This document shows, in pieces, positions 34,035 through 47,434 of a stretch of DNA of 64,000 nucleotides. How positions within the stretch are numbered: position 1 is the first letter of the stretch; the number at the start of each line of letters is the position of its first letter. The notes below the pieces were generated by a model. That model saw only the letters and a program-made list of their open reading frames with translations, searched no databases and was not told where the DNA came from. This DNA is from Auanema rhodensis (lineage: Eukaryota; Nematoda; Chromadorea; Rhabditida; Rhabditidae), in the NCBI GenBank assembly GCA_964057225.1, contig OZ059896.1:11702501-11766500 (forward strand). The letters are read 5' to 3'. Made by a program: the position numbers and the translations under genes.

Positions 34035-35039
34035 GAATTAAATAAAAGAGATGGAGTGAAATGGTTTCGAAAATACAAAATATTTAAATGTTTCAGTTTT
34101 TGATCATCACAATATTGAAATTTAAATGTTTTTTAATGATTAAAAATTTGAAAAATGAAATTATGAAATAGTGGTAGAAATATAAAATCGTTCAAAATAT
34201 GGAATTAAATAAAAGAGATGGAGTGAAATGGTTTAGAAAATACAAAATATTTAAATGTTTCAGTTTTTGAGCATCACAATATTGAAATTTAAATGTTTTT
34301 CAATGATTAAAAATTTAAAAAATGAAATTATGAAATCGTGGTAGAAATATAAAATTGTTTAAAATATGGAATTAAATAAAAGAGATGGAGTGAAATGGTT
34401 TCGAAAATACAAAATATTTAAATGTTTCAGTTTTTGATCATCACAATATTGAAATTTAAATGTTTTTTAATGATTAAAAATTTGAAAAATGAAATTATGA
34501 AATAGTGGTAGAAATATAAAATTGTTCAAAATATGGAATTAAATAAAAGAGATGGAGTGAAATGGTTTAGAAAATACAAAATATTTAAATGTTTCAGTTT
34601 TTGAGCATCACAATATTGAAATTTAAATGTTTTTCAATGATTAAAAATTTAAAAAATGAAATTATGAAATAGTGGTAGAAATATAAAATTGTTTAAAATA
34701 TGGAATTAAATAAAAGAGATGGAGTGAAATGGTTTCGAAAATACAAAATTTTTAAATGTTTCAGTTTTTGATCATCACAATATTGAAATTTAAATGTTTT
34801 TTAATGATTAAAAATTTAAAAAATTAAGTTATGAATTCGTGGTAGAAATATAAAATGTTTAAAATATGGAATTTAATGAAAGAGATGGAGTGAAATGGTT
34901 TCGAAAATACAAAATATTTAAATGTTTCAGTTTTTGAGCATCACAATATTGAAATTTAAATGTTTTTTAATGATTAAAAATTTAAAAAATGAAATTATGA
35001 AATAGTGGTAGAAATATAAAATTGTTTAAAATATGGAAT

Positions 35040-35448
35040 TGTTGTAGTTAAATATACGACTAGTATATCGATTCCACTTTTTATATATATTTGATCTCGT
35101 TGACCAGGTGTTTTCCCGCTCTTTCTATACTATATAAGGGATGCCTGTAGCTCTATAGTCAGTTATCTAGACTGTGACTGCTCTCTGAAGGTCCGAATCG
35201 TCGTTGCTTTAAAGGAAACCTATTCTTTTTTGTTCCTTTTCTTTTTTTTTATTATTTTACAAGTTATAACTAGGGGTCGTAATACACACACACTTTTTGT
35301 TCTTATAATAGCTCATTATTGAGTTACAGCATTTAGTTTTAATATTTGTATTGGTTCTGTTTAATTTTTTGAGTTTCTTCTTTTAATAAAGGGCTTTTCT
35401 AAAGTCAAACTTTCAAAATTACATTCGCAGTACGCCAAAACCATCACA
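35040..35448 (+). repeat. Gypsy solo LTR 4
   Basis: 409 bp, the same flanks; GATCTCGTTG variant; counterpart of LTR 2 one 1994-bp unit later. Confidence 0.94.
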
Positions 35449-35619
35449 GAATTAAATAAAAGAGATGGAGTGAAATGGTTTCGAAAATACAAAATATTTA
35501 AATGTTTCAGTTTTTGATCATCACAATATTGAAATTTAAATGTTTTTTAATGATTAAAAATTTAAAAAATGAAATTATGAAATAGTGGTAGAAATATAAA
35601 ATTGTTTAAAATATGGAAT

Positions 35620-36028
35620 TGTTGTAGTTAAATATACGACTAGTATATCGATTCCACTTTTTATATATATTTGATCTTGTTGACCAGGTGTTTTCCCGCT
35701 CTTTCTATACTATATAAGGGATGCCTGTAGCTCTATAGTCAGTTATCTAGACTGTGACTGCTCTCTGAAGGTCCGAATCGTCGTTGCTTTAAAGGAAACC
35801 TATTCTTTTTTGTTCCTTTTCTTTTTTTTTATTATTTTACAAGTTATAACTAGGGGTCGTAATACACACACACTTTTTGTTCTTATAATAGCTCATTATT
35901 GAGTTACAGCATTTAGTTTTAATATTTGTATTGGTTCTGTTTAATTTTTTGAGTTTCTTCTTTTAATAAAGGGCTTTTCTAAAGTCAAACTTTCAAAATT
36001 ACATTCGCAGTACGCCAAAACCATCACA
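35620..36028 (+). repeat. Gypsy solo LTR 5
   Basis: 409 bp, the same flanks; GATCTTGTTG variant; counterpart of LTR 3 one 1994-bp unit later. Confidence 0.94.
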
Positions 36029-37366
36029 GAATTAAATAAAAGAGATGGAGTGAAATGGTTTCGAAAATACAAAATATTTAAATGTTTCAGTTTTTGATCA
36101 TCACAATATTGAAATTTAAATGTTTTTTAATGATTAAAAATTTGAAAAATGAAATTATGAAATAGTGGTAGAAATATAAAATCGTTCAAAATATGGAATT
36201 AAATAAAAGAGATGGAGTGAAATGGTTTAGAAAATACAAAATATTTAAATGTTTCAGTTTTTGAGCATCACAATATTGAAATTTAAATGTTTTTCAATGA
36301 TTAAAAATTTAAAAAATGAAATTATGAAATCGTGGTAGAAATATAAAATTGTTTAAAATATGGAATTAAATAAAAGAGATGGAGTGAAATGGTTTCGAAA
36401 ATACAAAATATTTAAATGTTTCAGTTTTTGATCATCACAATATTGAAATTTAAATGTTTTTTAATGATTAAAAATTTGAAAAATGAAATTATGAAATAGT
36501 GGTAGAAATATAAAATTGTTCAAAATATGGAATTAAATAAAAGAGATGGAGTGAAATGGTTTAGAAAATACAAAATATTTAAATGTTTCAGTTTTTGAGC
36601 ATCACAATATTGAAATTTAAATGTTTTTCAATGATTAAAAATTTAAAAAATGAAATTATGAAATAGTGGTAGAAATATAAAATTGTTTAAAATATGGAAT
36701 TAAATAAAAGAGATGGAGTGAAATGGTTTCGAAAATACAAAATTTTTAAATGTTTCAGTTTTTGATCATCACAATATTGAAATTTAAATGTTTTTTAATG
36801 ATTAAAAATTCAAAAAATTAAGTTATGAATTCGTGGTAGAAATATAAAATGTTTAAAATATGGAATTTAATGAAAGAGATGGAGTGAAATGGTTTCGAAA
36901 ATACAAAATATTTAAATGTTTCAGTTTTTGAGCATCACAATATTGAAATTTAAATGTTTTTTAATGATTAAAAATTTGAAAAATGAAATTATGAAATAGT
37001 GGTAGAAATATAAAATTGTTTAAAATATGGAATTAAATAAAAGAGATGGAGTGAAATGGTTTAGAAAATACAAAATATTTAAATGTTTCTGTTTTTGATC
37101 ATCACAATATTGAAATTTAAATGTTTTTTAATGATTAAAAATTTAAAAAATTAAGTTATGAATTCGTGGTAGAAATATAAAATGTTTAAAATATGGAATT
37201 TAATGAAAGAGATGGAGTGAAATGGTTTCGAAAATACAAAATATTTAAATGTTTCAGTTTTTGAGCATCACAATATTGAAATTTAAATGTTTTTTAATGA
37301 TTAAAAATTTAAAAAATGAAATTATGAAATAGTGGTAGAAATATAAAATTGTTTAAAATATGGAAT

Positions 37367-37775
37367 TGTTGTAGTTAAATATACGACTAGTATATCGATT
37401 CCACTTTTTATATATATTTGATCTCGTCGACCAGGTGTTTTCCCGCTCTTTCTATACTATATAAGGGATGCCTGTAGCTCTATAGTCAGTTATCTAGACT
37501 GTGACTGCTCTCTGAAGGTCCGAATCGTCGTTGCTTTAAAGGAAACCTATTCTTTTTTGTTCCTTTTCTTTTTTTTTATTATTTTACAAGTTATAACTAG
37601 GGGTCGTAATACACACACACTTTTTGTTCTTATAATAGCTCATTATTGAGTTACAGCATTTAGTTTTAATATTTGTATTGGTTCTGTTTAATTTTTTGAG
37701 TTTCTTCTTTTAATAAAGGGCTTTTCTAAAGTCAAACTTTCAAAATTACATTCGCAGTACGCCAAAAACATCACA
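37367..37775 (+). repeat. Gypsy solo LTR 6
   Basis: 409 bp, the same flanks; private changes GATCTCGTCG and CCAAAAACATCACA. Confidence 0.94.
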
Positions 37776-38612
37776 GAATTAAATAAAAGAGATGGAGTGA
37801 AATGGTTTCGAAAATACAAAATATTTAAATGTTTCAGTTTTTGATCATCACAATATTGAAATTTGAATGTTTTTTAATGATTAAAAATTTAAAAAATTAA
37901 GTTATGAATTCGTGGTAGAAATATAAAATGTTTAAAATATGGAATTAAATAAAAGAGATGGAATGAAATGGTTTAGAAAATACAAAATATTCAAATGTTT
38001 CAGTTTTTGAGCATCACAATATTGAAATTTAAATGTTTTTTAAAGATTAAAAATTTGAAAAATGAAATTATGAAATAGTGGTAGAAATATAAAATTGTTC
38101 AAAATATGGAATTAAATAAAAGAGATGGAATGAAATGGTTTAGAAAATACAAAATATTCAAATGTTTCAGTTTTTGAGCATCACAATATTGAAATTTAAA
38201 TGTTTTTTAATGATTAAAAATTTAAAAAATGAAATTATGAAATTGTGGTAGAAATATAAAATTGTTTAAAATATGGAATTAAATAAAAGAGATGGAGTGA
38301 AATGGTTTCGAAAATACAAAATATTCAAATGTTTCAGTTTTTGAGCATCACAATATTGAAATTTAAATGTTTTTTAATGATTAAAAATTTGAAAAATGAA
38401 ATTATGAAATAGTGGTAGAAATATAAAATGTTTAAAATATGGAATTAAATAAAAGAGATGGAATGAAATGGTTTAGAAAATACAAAATATTTAAATGTTT
38501 CAGTTTTTGATCATCACAATATTGAAATTTAAATGTTTTTTAATGATTAAAAATTTAAAAAATGAAATTATGAAATCGTGGTAGAAATATAAAATTGTTT
38601 AAAATATGGAAT

Positions 38613-39021
38613 TGTTGTAGTTAAATATACGACTAGTATATCGATTCCACTTTTTATATATATTTGATCTTGTTGACCAGGTGTTTTCCCGCTCTTTCTA
38701 TACTATATAAGGGATGGCTGTAGCTCTATAGTCAGTTATCTAGACTGTGACTGCTCTCTGAAGGTCCGAATCGTCGTTGCTTTAAAGGAAACCTATTCTT
38801 TTTTGTTCCTTTTCTTTTTTTTTATTATTTTACAAGTTATAACTAGGGGTCGTAATACACACACACTTTTTGTTCTTATAATAGCTCATTATTGAGTTAC
38901 AGCATTTAGTTTTAATATTTGTATTGGTTCTGTTTAATTTTTTGAGTTTCTTCTTTTAATAAAGGGCTTTTCTAAAGTCAAACTTTCAAAATTACATTCG
39001 CAGTACGCCAAAACCATCACA
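38613..39021 (+). repeat. Gypsy solo LTR 7
   Basis: 409 bp, the same flanks; GATCTTGTTG variant and a private GGGATGGCTG. Confidence 0.94.
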
Positions 39022-40193
39022 GAATTAAATAAAAGAGATGGAGTGAAATGGTTTCGAAAATACAAAATATTTAAATGTTTCAGTTTTTGATCATCACAAT
39101 ATTGAAATTTAAATGTTTTTTAATGATTAAAAATTTGAAAAATGAAATTATGAAATAGTGGTAGAAATATAAAATCGTTCAAAATATGGAATTAAATAAA
39201 ATAGATGGAGTAAAATGGTTTAGAAAATACAAAATATTCAACTGTTTCAGTTTTTGAGCATCACAATATTGAAATTTAAATGTTTTTCAATGATTAAAAA
39301 TTTAAAAAATGAAATTGTGAAATAGTGGTAGAAATATAAAATTGTTTAAAATATGGAATTAAATAAAAGAGATGGAGTGAAATGGTTTCGAAAATACAAA
39401 ATATTTAAATGTTTCAGTTTTTGATCATCACAATATTGAAATTTAAATGTTTCTCAATGATTAAAAATTTAAAAAATGAAATTATGAAATAGTGGTAGAA
39501 ATATAAAATTGTTTAAAATATGGAATTAAATAAAAGAGATGGAGTGAAATGGTTTCGAAAATACAAAATATTTAAATGTTTCAGTTTTTGATCATCACAA
39601 TATTGAAATTTAAATGTTTTTTAATGATTAAAAATTTGAAAAATGAAATTATGAAATAGTGGTAGAAATATAAAATCGTTCAAAATATGGAATTAAATAA
39701 AATAGATGGAGTAAAATGGTTTCGAAAATACAAAATATTTAAATGTTTCAGTTTTTGATCATCACAATATTGAAATTTAAATGTTTTTCAATGATTAAAA
39801 ATTTAAAAAATGAAATTATGAAATAGTGGTAGAAATATAAAATTGTTTAAAATATGGAATTAAATAAAAGAGATGGAGTGAAATGGTTTCGAAAATACAA
39901 AATTTTTAAATGTTTCAGTTTTTGATCATCACAATATTGAAATTTAAATGTTTTTTAATGATTAAAAATTCAAAAAATTAAGTTATGAATTCGTGGTAAA
40001 AATATAAAATGTTTAAAATATGGAATTTAATGAAAGAGATGGAGTGAAATGGTTTCGAAAATACAAAATATTTAAATGTTTCAGTTTTTGAGCATCACAA
40101 TATTGAAAATTAAATGTTTTTTAATGATTAAAAATTTGAAAAATGAAATTATGAAATAGTGGTAGAAATATAAAATTGTTTAAAATATGGAAT

Positions 40194-40602
40194 TGTTGTA
40201 GTTAAATATACGACTAGTATATCGATTCCACTTTTTATATATATTTGATCTCGTTGACCAGGTGTTTTCCCGCTCTTTCTATACTATATAAGGGATGCCT
40301 GTAGCTCTATAGTCAGTTATCTAGACTGTGACTGCTCTCTGAAGGTCCGAATCGTCGTTGCTTTAAAGGAAACCTATTCTTTTTTGTTCCTTTTCTTTTT
40401 TTTTATTATTTTACAAGTTATAACTAGGGGTCGTAATACACACACACTTTTTGTTCTTATAATAGCTCATTATTGAGTTACAGCATTTAGTTTTAATATT
40501 TGTATTGGTTCTGTTTAATTTTTTGAGTTTCTTCTTTTAATAAAGGGCTTTTCTAAAGTCAAACTTTCAAAATTACATTCGCAGTACGCCAAAACCATCA
40601 CA
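40194..40602 (+). repeat. Gypsy solo LTR 8
   Basis: 409 bp, the same flanks; GATCTCGTTG variant. Confidence 0.94.
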
Positions 40603-43107
40603 GAATTAAATAAAAGAGATGGAGTGAAATGGTTTCGAAAATACAAAATATTTAAATGTTTCAGTTTTTGATCATCACAATATTGAAATTTAAATGTTTT
40701 TTAAAGATTAAAAATTTAAAAAATGAAATTATGAAATAGTGGTAGAAATATAAAATTGTTTAAAATATGGAATTAAATAAAAGAGATGGAATGAAATGGT
40801 TTAGAAAATACAAAATATTCAAATGTTTCAGTTTTTGAGCATCACAATATTGAAATTTAAATGTTTCTCAATGATTAAAAATTTAAAAAATGAAATTATG
40901 AAATAGTGGTAGAAATATAAAATTGTTCAAAATATGGAATTAAATAAAAGAGATGGAATGAAATGGTTTAGAAAATACAAAATATTTAAATGTTTCAGTT
41001 TTTGATCATCACAATATTGAAATTTAAATGTTTTTTAATGATTAAAAATTAAAAAAATTAAGTTATGAATTCGTGGTAGAAATATAAAATGTTTAAAATA
41101 TGGAATTAAATAAAAGAGATGGAATGAAATGGTTTAGAAAATACAAAATATTCAAATGTTTCAGTTTTTGAGCATCACAATATTGAAATTTAAATGTTTT
41201 TTAAAGATTAAAAATTTAAAAAATGAAATTATGAAATAGTGGTAGAAATATAAAATTGTTCAAAATAGGGAATTAAATAAAAGAGATGGAATGAAATGGT
41301 TTAGAAAATACAAAATATTCAAATGTTTCAGTTTTTGAGCATCACAATATTGAAATTTAAATGTTTTTTAAAGATTAAAAATTTAAAAAATGAAATTATG
41401 AAATAGTGGTAGAAATATAAAATTGTTCAAAATAGGGAATTAAATAAAAGAGATGGAATGAAATGGTTTAGAAAATACAAAATATTCAAATGTTTCAGTT
41501 TTTGAGCATCACAATATTGAAATTTAAATGTTTCTCAATGATTAAAAATTTAAAAAATGAAATTATGAAATAGTGGTAGAAATATAAAATTGTTCAAAAT
41601 ATGGAATTAAATAAAAGAGATGGAATGAAATGGTTTAGAAAATACAAAATATTTAAATGTTTCAGTTTTTGATCATCACAATATTGAAATTTAAATGTTT
41701 TTTAATGATTAAAAATTTAAAAAATGAAATTATGAAATCGTGGTAGAAATATAAAATTGTTTAAAATATGGAATTAAATAAAAGAGATGGAGTGAAATGG
41801 TTTCGAAAATACAAAATTTTTAAATGTTTCAGTTTTTGATCATCACAATATTGAAATTTAAATGTTTTTTAATGATTAAAAATTTAAAAAATTAAGTTAT
41901 GAATTCGTGGTAGAAATATAAAATGTTTAAAATATGGAATTTAATGAAAAAGATGGAGTGAAATGGTTTCGAAAATACAAAATATTTAAATGTTTCAGTT
42001 TTTGATCATCACAATATTGAAATTTAAATGTTTTTTAAAAATTAAAAATTTAAAAAATGAATTTATGAAATAGTGGTAGAAATATAAAATTGTTCAAAAT
42101 ATGGAATTAAATAAAAGAGATGGAATGAAATGGTTTAGAAAATACAAAATATTCAAATGTTTCAGTTTTTGAGCATCACAATATTGAAATTTAAATGTTT
42201 CTCAATGATTAAAAATTTAAAAAATGAAATTATGAAATAGTGGTAGTAATATAAAATTGTTTAAAATATGGAATTAAATAAAAGAGATGGAGTGAAATGG
42301 TTTCGAAAATACAAAATTTTTAAATGTTTCAGTTTTTGATCATCACAATATTGAAATTTAAATGTTTTTTAATGATTAAAAATTTGAAAAATTAAGTTAT
42401 GAATTCGTGGTAGAAATATAAAATGTTTAAAATATGGAATTAAATAAAAGAGATGGAATGAAATGGTTTAGAAAATACAAAATATTCAAATGTTTCAGTT
42501 TTTGAGCATCACAATATTGAAATTTAAATGTTTTTTAAAGATTAAAAATTTAAAAAATGAAATTATGAAATAGTGGTAGAAATATAAAATTGTTTAAAAT
42601 ATGGAATTAAATAAAAGAGATGGAATGAAATGGTTTAGAAAATACAAAATATTCAAATGTTTCAGTTTTTGAGCATCACAATATTGAAATTTAAATGTTT
42701 CTCAATGATTAAAAATTTAAAAAATGAAATTATGAAATAGTGGTAGAAATATAAAATTGTTTAAAATATGGAATTAAATAAAAGAGATGGAGTGAAATGG
42801 TTTCGAAAATACAAAATATTTAAATGTTTCAGTTTTTGAGCATCACAATATTGAAATTTAAATGTTTTTTAATGATTAAAAATTTGAAAAATGAAATTAG
42901 GAAATAGTGGTAGAAATATAAAATTGTTTTAAATATGGAATTAAATAAAAGAGATGGAGTGAAATGGTTTAGAAAATACAAAATATTTAAATGTTTCAGT
43001 TTTTGAGCATCACAATATTGAAATTTAAATGTTTTTTAATGATTAAAAATTTGAAAGTGAAATTATGAAATAGTGGTAGAAATATAAAATTGTTTAAAAT
43101 ATGGAAT

Positions 43108-43516
43108 TGTTGTAGTTAAATATACGACTAGTATATCGATTCCACTTTTTATATATATTTGATCTCGTTGACCAGGTGTTTTCCCGCTCTTTCTATACTA
43201 TATAAGGGATGCCTGTAGCTCTATAGTCAGTTATCTAGACTGTGACTGCTCTCTGAAGGTCCGAATCGTCGTTGCTTTAAAGGAAACCTATTCTTTTTTG
43301 TTCCTATTCTTTTTTTTTATTATTTTACAAGTTATAACTAGGGGTCGTAATACACACACACTTTTTGTTCTTATAATAGCTCATTATTGAGTTACAGCAT
43401 TTAGTTTTAATATTTGTATTGGTTCTGTTTAATTTTTTGAGTTTCTTCTTTTAATAAAGGGCTTTTCTAAAGTCAAACTTTCAAAATTACATTCGCAGTA
43501 CGCCAAAACCATCACA
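43108..43516 (+). repeat. Gypsy solo LTR 9
   Basis: 409 bp, the same flanks; GATCTCGTTG variant with a private TTCCTATTC. Confidence 0.94.
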
Positions 43517-45085
43517 GAATTAAATAAAAGAGATGGAGTGAAATGGTTTCGAAAATACAAAATATTTAAATGTTTCAGTTTTTGATCATCACAATATTGA
43601 AATTTAAATGTTTTTTAATGATTAAAAATTTGAAAAATGAAATTATGAAATAGTGGTAGAAATATAAAATTGTTCAAAATATGGAATTAAATAAAAGAGA
43701 TGGAGTGAAATGGTTTAGAAAATACAAAATATTTAAATGTTTCAGTTTTTGATCATCACAATATTGAAATTTAAATGTTTTTTAATGATTAAAAATTTAA
43801 AAAATTAAGTTATGAATTCGTGGTAGAAATATAAAATGTTTAAAATATGGAATTTAATGAAAGAGATGGAGTGAAATGGTTTCGAAAATACAAAATATTT
43901 AAATGTTTCAGTTTTTGATCATCACAATATTGAAATTTAAATGTTTTTTAATGATTAAAAATTTGAAAAATTAAGTTATGAATTCGTGGTAGAAATATAA
44001 AATGTTTAAAATATGGAATTTAATGAAAGAGATGGAGTGAAATGGTTTCGAAAATACAAAATATTTAAATGTTTCAGTTTTTGATCATCACAATATTGAA
44101 ATTTAAATGTTTTTTAATGATTAAAAATTTGAAAAATGAAATTATGAAATAGTGGTAGAAATATAAAATTGTTTAAAATATGGAATTTAATGAAAGAGAT
44201 GGAGTGAAATGGTTTCGAAAATACAAAATTTTTAAATGTTTCAGTTTTTGATCATCACAATATTGAAATTTAAATGTTTTTTAATGATTAAAAATTTAAA
44301 AAATTAAGTTATGAATTCGTGGTAGAAATATAAAATGTTTAAAATATGGAATTTAATGAAAGAGATGGAGTGAAATGGTTTCGAAAATACAAAATATTTA
44401 AATGTTTCAGTTTTTGATCATCACAATATTGAAATTTAAATGTTTTTTAATGATTAAAAATTTGAAAAATGAAATTATGAAATAGTGGTAGAAATATAAA
44501 ATTGTTTAAAATATGGAATTTAATGAAAGAGATGGAGTGAAATGGTTTCGAAAATACAAAATTTTTAAATGTTTCAGTTTTTGAGCATCACAATATTGAA
44601 ATTTATATGTTTTTTAATGATTAAAAATTTAAAGAATGAAATTATGAAATAGTGGTAGAATTATAAAATTGTTTAAAATATGGAATTAAATAAAAGAGAT
44701 GGAGTGAAATGGTTTAGAAAATACAAAATATTTAAATGTTTCAGTTTTTGAGCATCACAATATTGAAATTTAAATGTTTTTTAATGATTAAAAATTTGAA
44801 AGTGAAATTATGAAATAGTGGTAGAAATATAAAATTGTTCAAAATATGGAATTAAATAAAAGATATGAAGTGGAATGGTTTAGAAAATACAAAATATTTA
44901 AATGTTTCAGTTTTTGAGCATCACAATATTGAAATTTAAATGTTTTTCAATGATTAAAAATTTAAAAAATGAAATTATGAAATAGTGGTAGGTATGGTGT
45001 ACAACAGGGACAAGCCACCTTAGTACAAATACAGCCCAATGCACATAAAACTTTACTGATAAGTTCACATGAGCAGATACCGAAT

Positions 45086-45715
45086 CTAATAGTTATGCCG
45101 GATGAGGTTAAGGTCTCTCTGATCTGATCTGATAATAGTGAACGGTACACTCACTCTCTTCTTAGTTCTCGAAAAAAATATCTCGAACATAATACATTTA
45201 ACAGCTTCTACTGAGGAATGACCAACTACCGAGAGTGATATATTGTCAATAGGGATAGCGTCTATCATAAATGACTGTACATCAATTCCTTTGATTATAA
45301 GATCCTCTAGTATTCTTGTTGATAAAACAGATACTTGTGCACCACTATCAACTAGCGCACGGAACTCTTGTCCACACAGTTCTATTGTTTCCCACGGCAA
45401 TTGTTGAAGTACTGGTGTCTTGGGTGCTAGGTGGCTCTGTGGTACCTGCTGTAACAGAATGTCTACTTCCTTCTTAACATTCCTTCCGTATTCTTTTGCT
45501 TGAACATGCCGTACTGCTGCAGTTCGTTTTGGACAATCTTTCTTCAGATGTGAAGTTTCTTGACAAATGTAACATTTGAATTGACGCGGTGTGGCCAACA
45601 CATCTGTATTTGGTTTGGTTATCCGATCATGTGCTGAACCTTCCTTTTTCTTATCACGATATGACTTATCACGACCATACCTGTGACTTGGCTGTTTCTT
45701 TCTGAGATGTCACAG
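45086..45715 (-). pseudogene. Zinc knuckle and aspartic protease of third LTR family
   Basis: Frame open from about 45715; without an ATG, the first usable start is a TTG at 45601. A CCHC knuckle (CYICQETSHLKKDC) at about 45573-45532 is preceded by a basic stretch. The protease active site follows as FRALVDSGAQVSVL near 45362-45321. The frame ends at 45086, just before where the LGTN-type end of a gypsy protease would be expected, then breaks into other frames. The upstream gag is in another frame and overlaps here, which could be programmed frameshifting or decay. The remaining ~90 bp up to the satellite show no stable frame on the minus strand. Confidence 0.72.
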
Positions 45716-47033
45716 GAGCTCTCATGGTGGCCCACAGTTTCAGTTCTCCATACAGTCCCGTTGGGTCTGGTCGTGCAATCCAACTCTTTATCACTGCTGT
45801 TTGTGGCCAATCTTCTATCTGTTGATATAATCTCATTGCTAAGTCATGAGATGAAGATATGTCTTGTGTCTCCGGATGTATTTTAAGAAACAATTCTTCC
45901 AGCTTGGCACAATATCCTGTGACATTATTATTCCTCATAGTTAGCTTTTCTAACGCTTTAGTAGCATTATACCTATCTATACCTTGCCTTTCAGCCATAG
46001 CTTGCACGAACTTTGTAATCTGTTCGTCGAGATTGTCAGCCCTTGAAGCTTTATACACTTGCAACGCTATTCCTTGGAGCGATTCCTGAAGAAACTTTGA
46101 GAAACTATGTAGGTCATTCCACTTATCTGTTGGATATTGCTCATTAAAGTACTGCAAATGTCTTTGTACCGTACCGTGTTCACCCGAAAACTTTTCCAAA
46201 CTTGGCAACATTTTCAACCTAGTCCAATAATCGTCAAAATGTTTACCTTGTGTGCAGACCGTATCCTTGATTTCCTGCAGCAACAGTCTCAGTTCTTCTG
46301 CTGGACTGGATGAGGTTGTCAACGTTGGTGGAGGTGGCGTGCTCTGTCTAAGAATACTAGATATACCTTTATCTATACTTAGGGACGCGCTTCTCACTCC
46401 GCGAGCGTTCAACTCATCAAGCTCTTTTTTCAAGTTGTTTAACTTTTCCTGATCTGCTTGCCTTCTAGCAGTGTAACTATCAATCTGCTTTTGTGCGGCG
46501 ACTAACTCTCTAGTTAAGGTTTTAACTTGTTCAAAGGCTTTCTCCTTTTCACTACGTAAATCTTTTAGATTCTGTGTAGCCTCTATGAGTAAAATTTCGT
46601 GGCTCTCTTTCTCAGCCATCTCTAGCTGACCTTCTGGGTCTGCTCGTTTCTTTTCACTATCTTTCTGTGAAAGATACAATTCCAGGGTTCTGGGATCTTC
46701 TAATCCTCTCGCCTTTAGTATGAAATCAATTTCCGCTACTCTAGCTTGATTTTCTTCCAGCAGGGAAATATTTTCTCCGCTGCCTAACTACACAGAGAGT
46801 TCTCTCTCTATGTGTGTTAAATGATCCGTCATAGTGTCATACATTCTCATGAACGGTACCCCGCTCATAACTGTAGGTACGGATAGTTTATTAGGGTTAG
46901 CTACTTCCGCTATTAATCCCTCTGCGCTCAGCAGAATACTCTCTTTACAGCGCGATATCGCTTTCGATATAAATTCTATTACCTGGTTTTGTTCGTCATG
47001 GTCCTCCCTTCCCTCACTCATTTCATCGTCCAT
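45669..47033 (-). pseudogene. Gag of third LTR family, interrupted by one TAG
   Basis: ATG at 47033 (MDDEMSEGRE), 144 nt from the LTR. The frame is open to 45669 except for one TAG at 46790-46788, after which the coding continues in the same frame (LGSGENISLLEEN). Residues about 95-195 form a long coiled coil rich in Glu, Lys and Gln, followed by a Ser/Thr/Pro linker and then a helical capsid-like domain (FSGEHGTVQRHLQYF onward). No Cys/His box in this frame; the zinc knuckle is in the overlapping protease frame. Likely structural gag by position and make-up; I do not recognise the exact subfamily. Confidence 0.75.
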
Positions 47034-47159
47034 GGTGATAGTAGTAACCTTTCGAACCTCAAACTTGGGTAATTAAACCGGCGATACAATTTAAAACAGT
47101 ATATAAGATTGAAGTAGACAAAAGAAATCACTTTTAAATCAACTTTTCTAAGACCCACT

Positions 47160-47177
47160 CAGTTAGTTCGGCCCCCA
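47160..47177 (-). other. Primer-binding site of third LTR family
   Basis: Immediately after the LTR end (CCGTTACA) the minus strand reads TGGGGGCCGAACTAACTG; the TGG start fits a tRNA CCA end. It differs from the BEL/Pao site. The tRNA is not assigned. Confidence 0.7.
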
Positions 47178-47418
47178 TGTAACGGATGTCTATCCGGTTC
47201 TTTTCTGAGTGTACGTATTAACAAAAATACGAGGTGGCCAAAAGAAAAGAATTTATTTAGTAACTTCAAAAAAAAAAATAGTAATAACTTCAAAAATAAA
47301 ACTGTGAACAAAAAGATTTGAACTCCTTAGTTCAAAGATACAACACAAAAAAAATATAACCAAGAGACAACAATCAAACTAAAAGTAAAACTTAAATTTT
47401 CCGCAGTCCGGATATACA
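47178..47418 (-). repeat. LTR of third family, with PBS on one side and purine tract on the other
   Basis: 241 bp, TGTATATCC to CGTTACA on the minus strand, with TGTA/TACA inverted ends. AATAAA on the minus strand at 47257-47252. A second copy lies at 47963-48201. The purine tract GGGGATAGAGAGAGGC adjoins its upstream end even though gag lies downstream. Confidence 0.8.
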
Positions 47419-47434
47419 GCCTCTCTCTATCCCC

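Larger units (their letters stand above)
31128..44993 (-). repeat. 167-bp satellite array, reverse polarity, with nine gypsy solo LTRs
   Basis: Satellite continues in phase after the gypsy element and is interrupted nine times by the 409-bp solo LTR, always between ATATGGAAT and GAATTAAAT. LTR start spacings are 1413, 580, 1414, 580, 1747, 1246, 1581 and 2914 bp. 580 equals one LTR plus one monomer plus the 4-bp duplication. The block 33046-35039 (1994 bp) is repeated almost exactly at 35040-37033. Monomer variants with AAGTTATGAATTCG recur. At the right end the array breaks inside GTGGTAG at 44993. No genes seen. Confidence 0.95.
44994..47434 (-). mobile_element. Third LTR retrotransposon family, 5' fragment (LTR-PBS-gag-protease)
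   Basis: Read on the minus strand: a 16-bp purine tract (47434-47419), LTR (47418-47178), PBS (from 47177), gag, zinc knuckle and aspartic protease. It then breaks off at 44993/44994, where reverse-polarity satellite begins. RT, RNase H and integrase are absent. Forward-polarity satellite adjoins at 47435. The gag and CCHC-protease order is that of a Ty3/gypsy-like element, distinct in sequence from the gypsy family at 26269. Decayed by one stop and at least one frameshift. Confidence 0.82.

Noticed and set aside
31633..43516. Nine independent gypsy insertions with strong target-site preference
   Set aside because: Identical position, flanks and block spacing are explained more simply by one insertion followed by satellite amplification.
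44994..45125. Plus-strand frame of about 40 codons next to the satellite border
   Set aside because: Short, with no ATG context, and opposite to the decayed end of the third-family protease; kept as part of that fragment.
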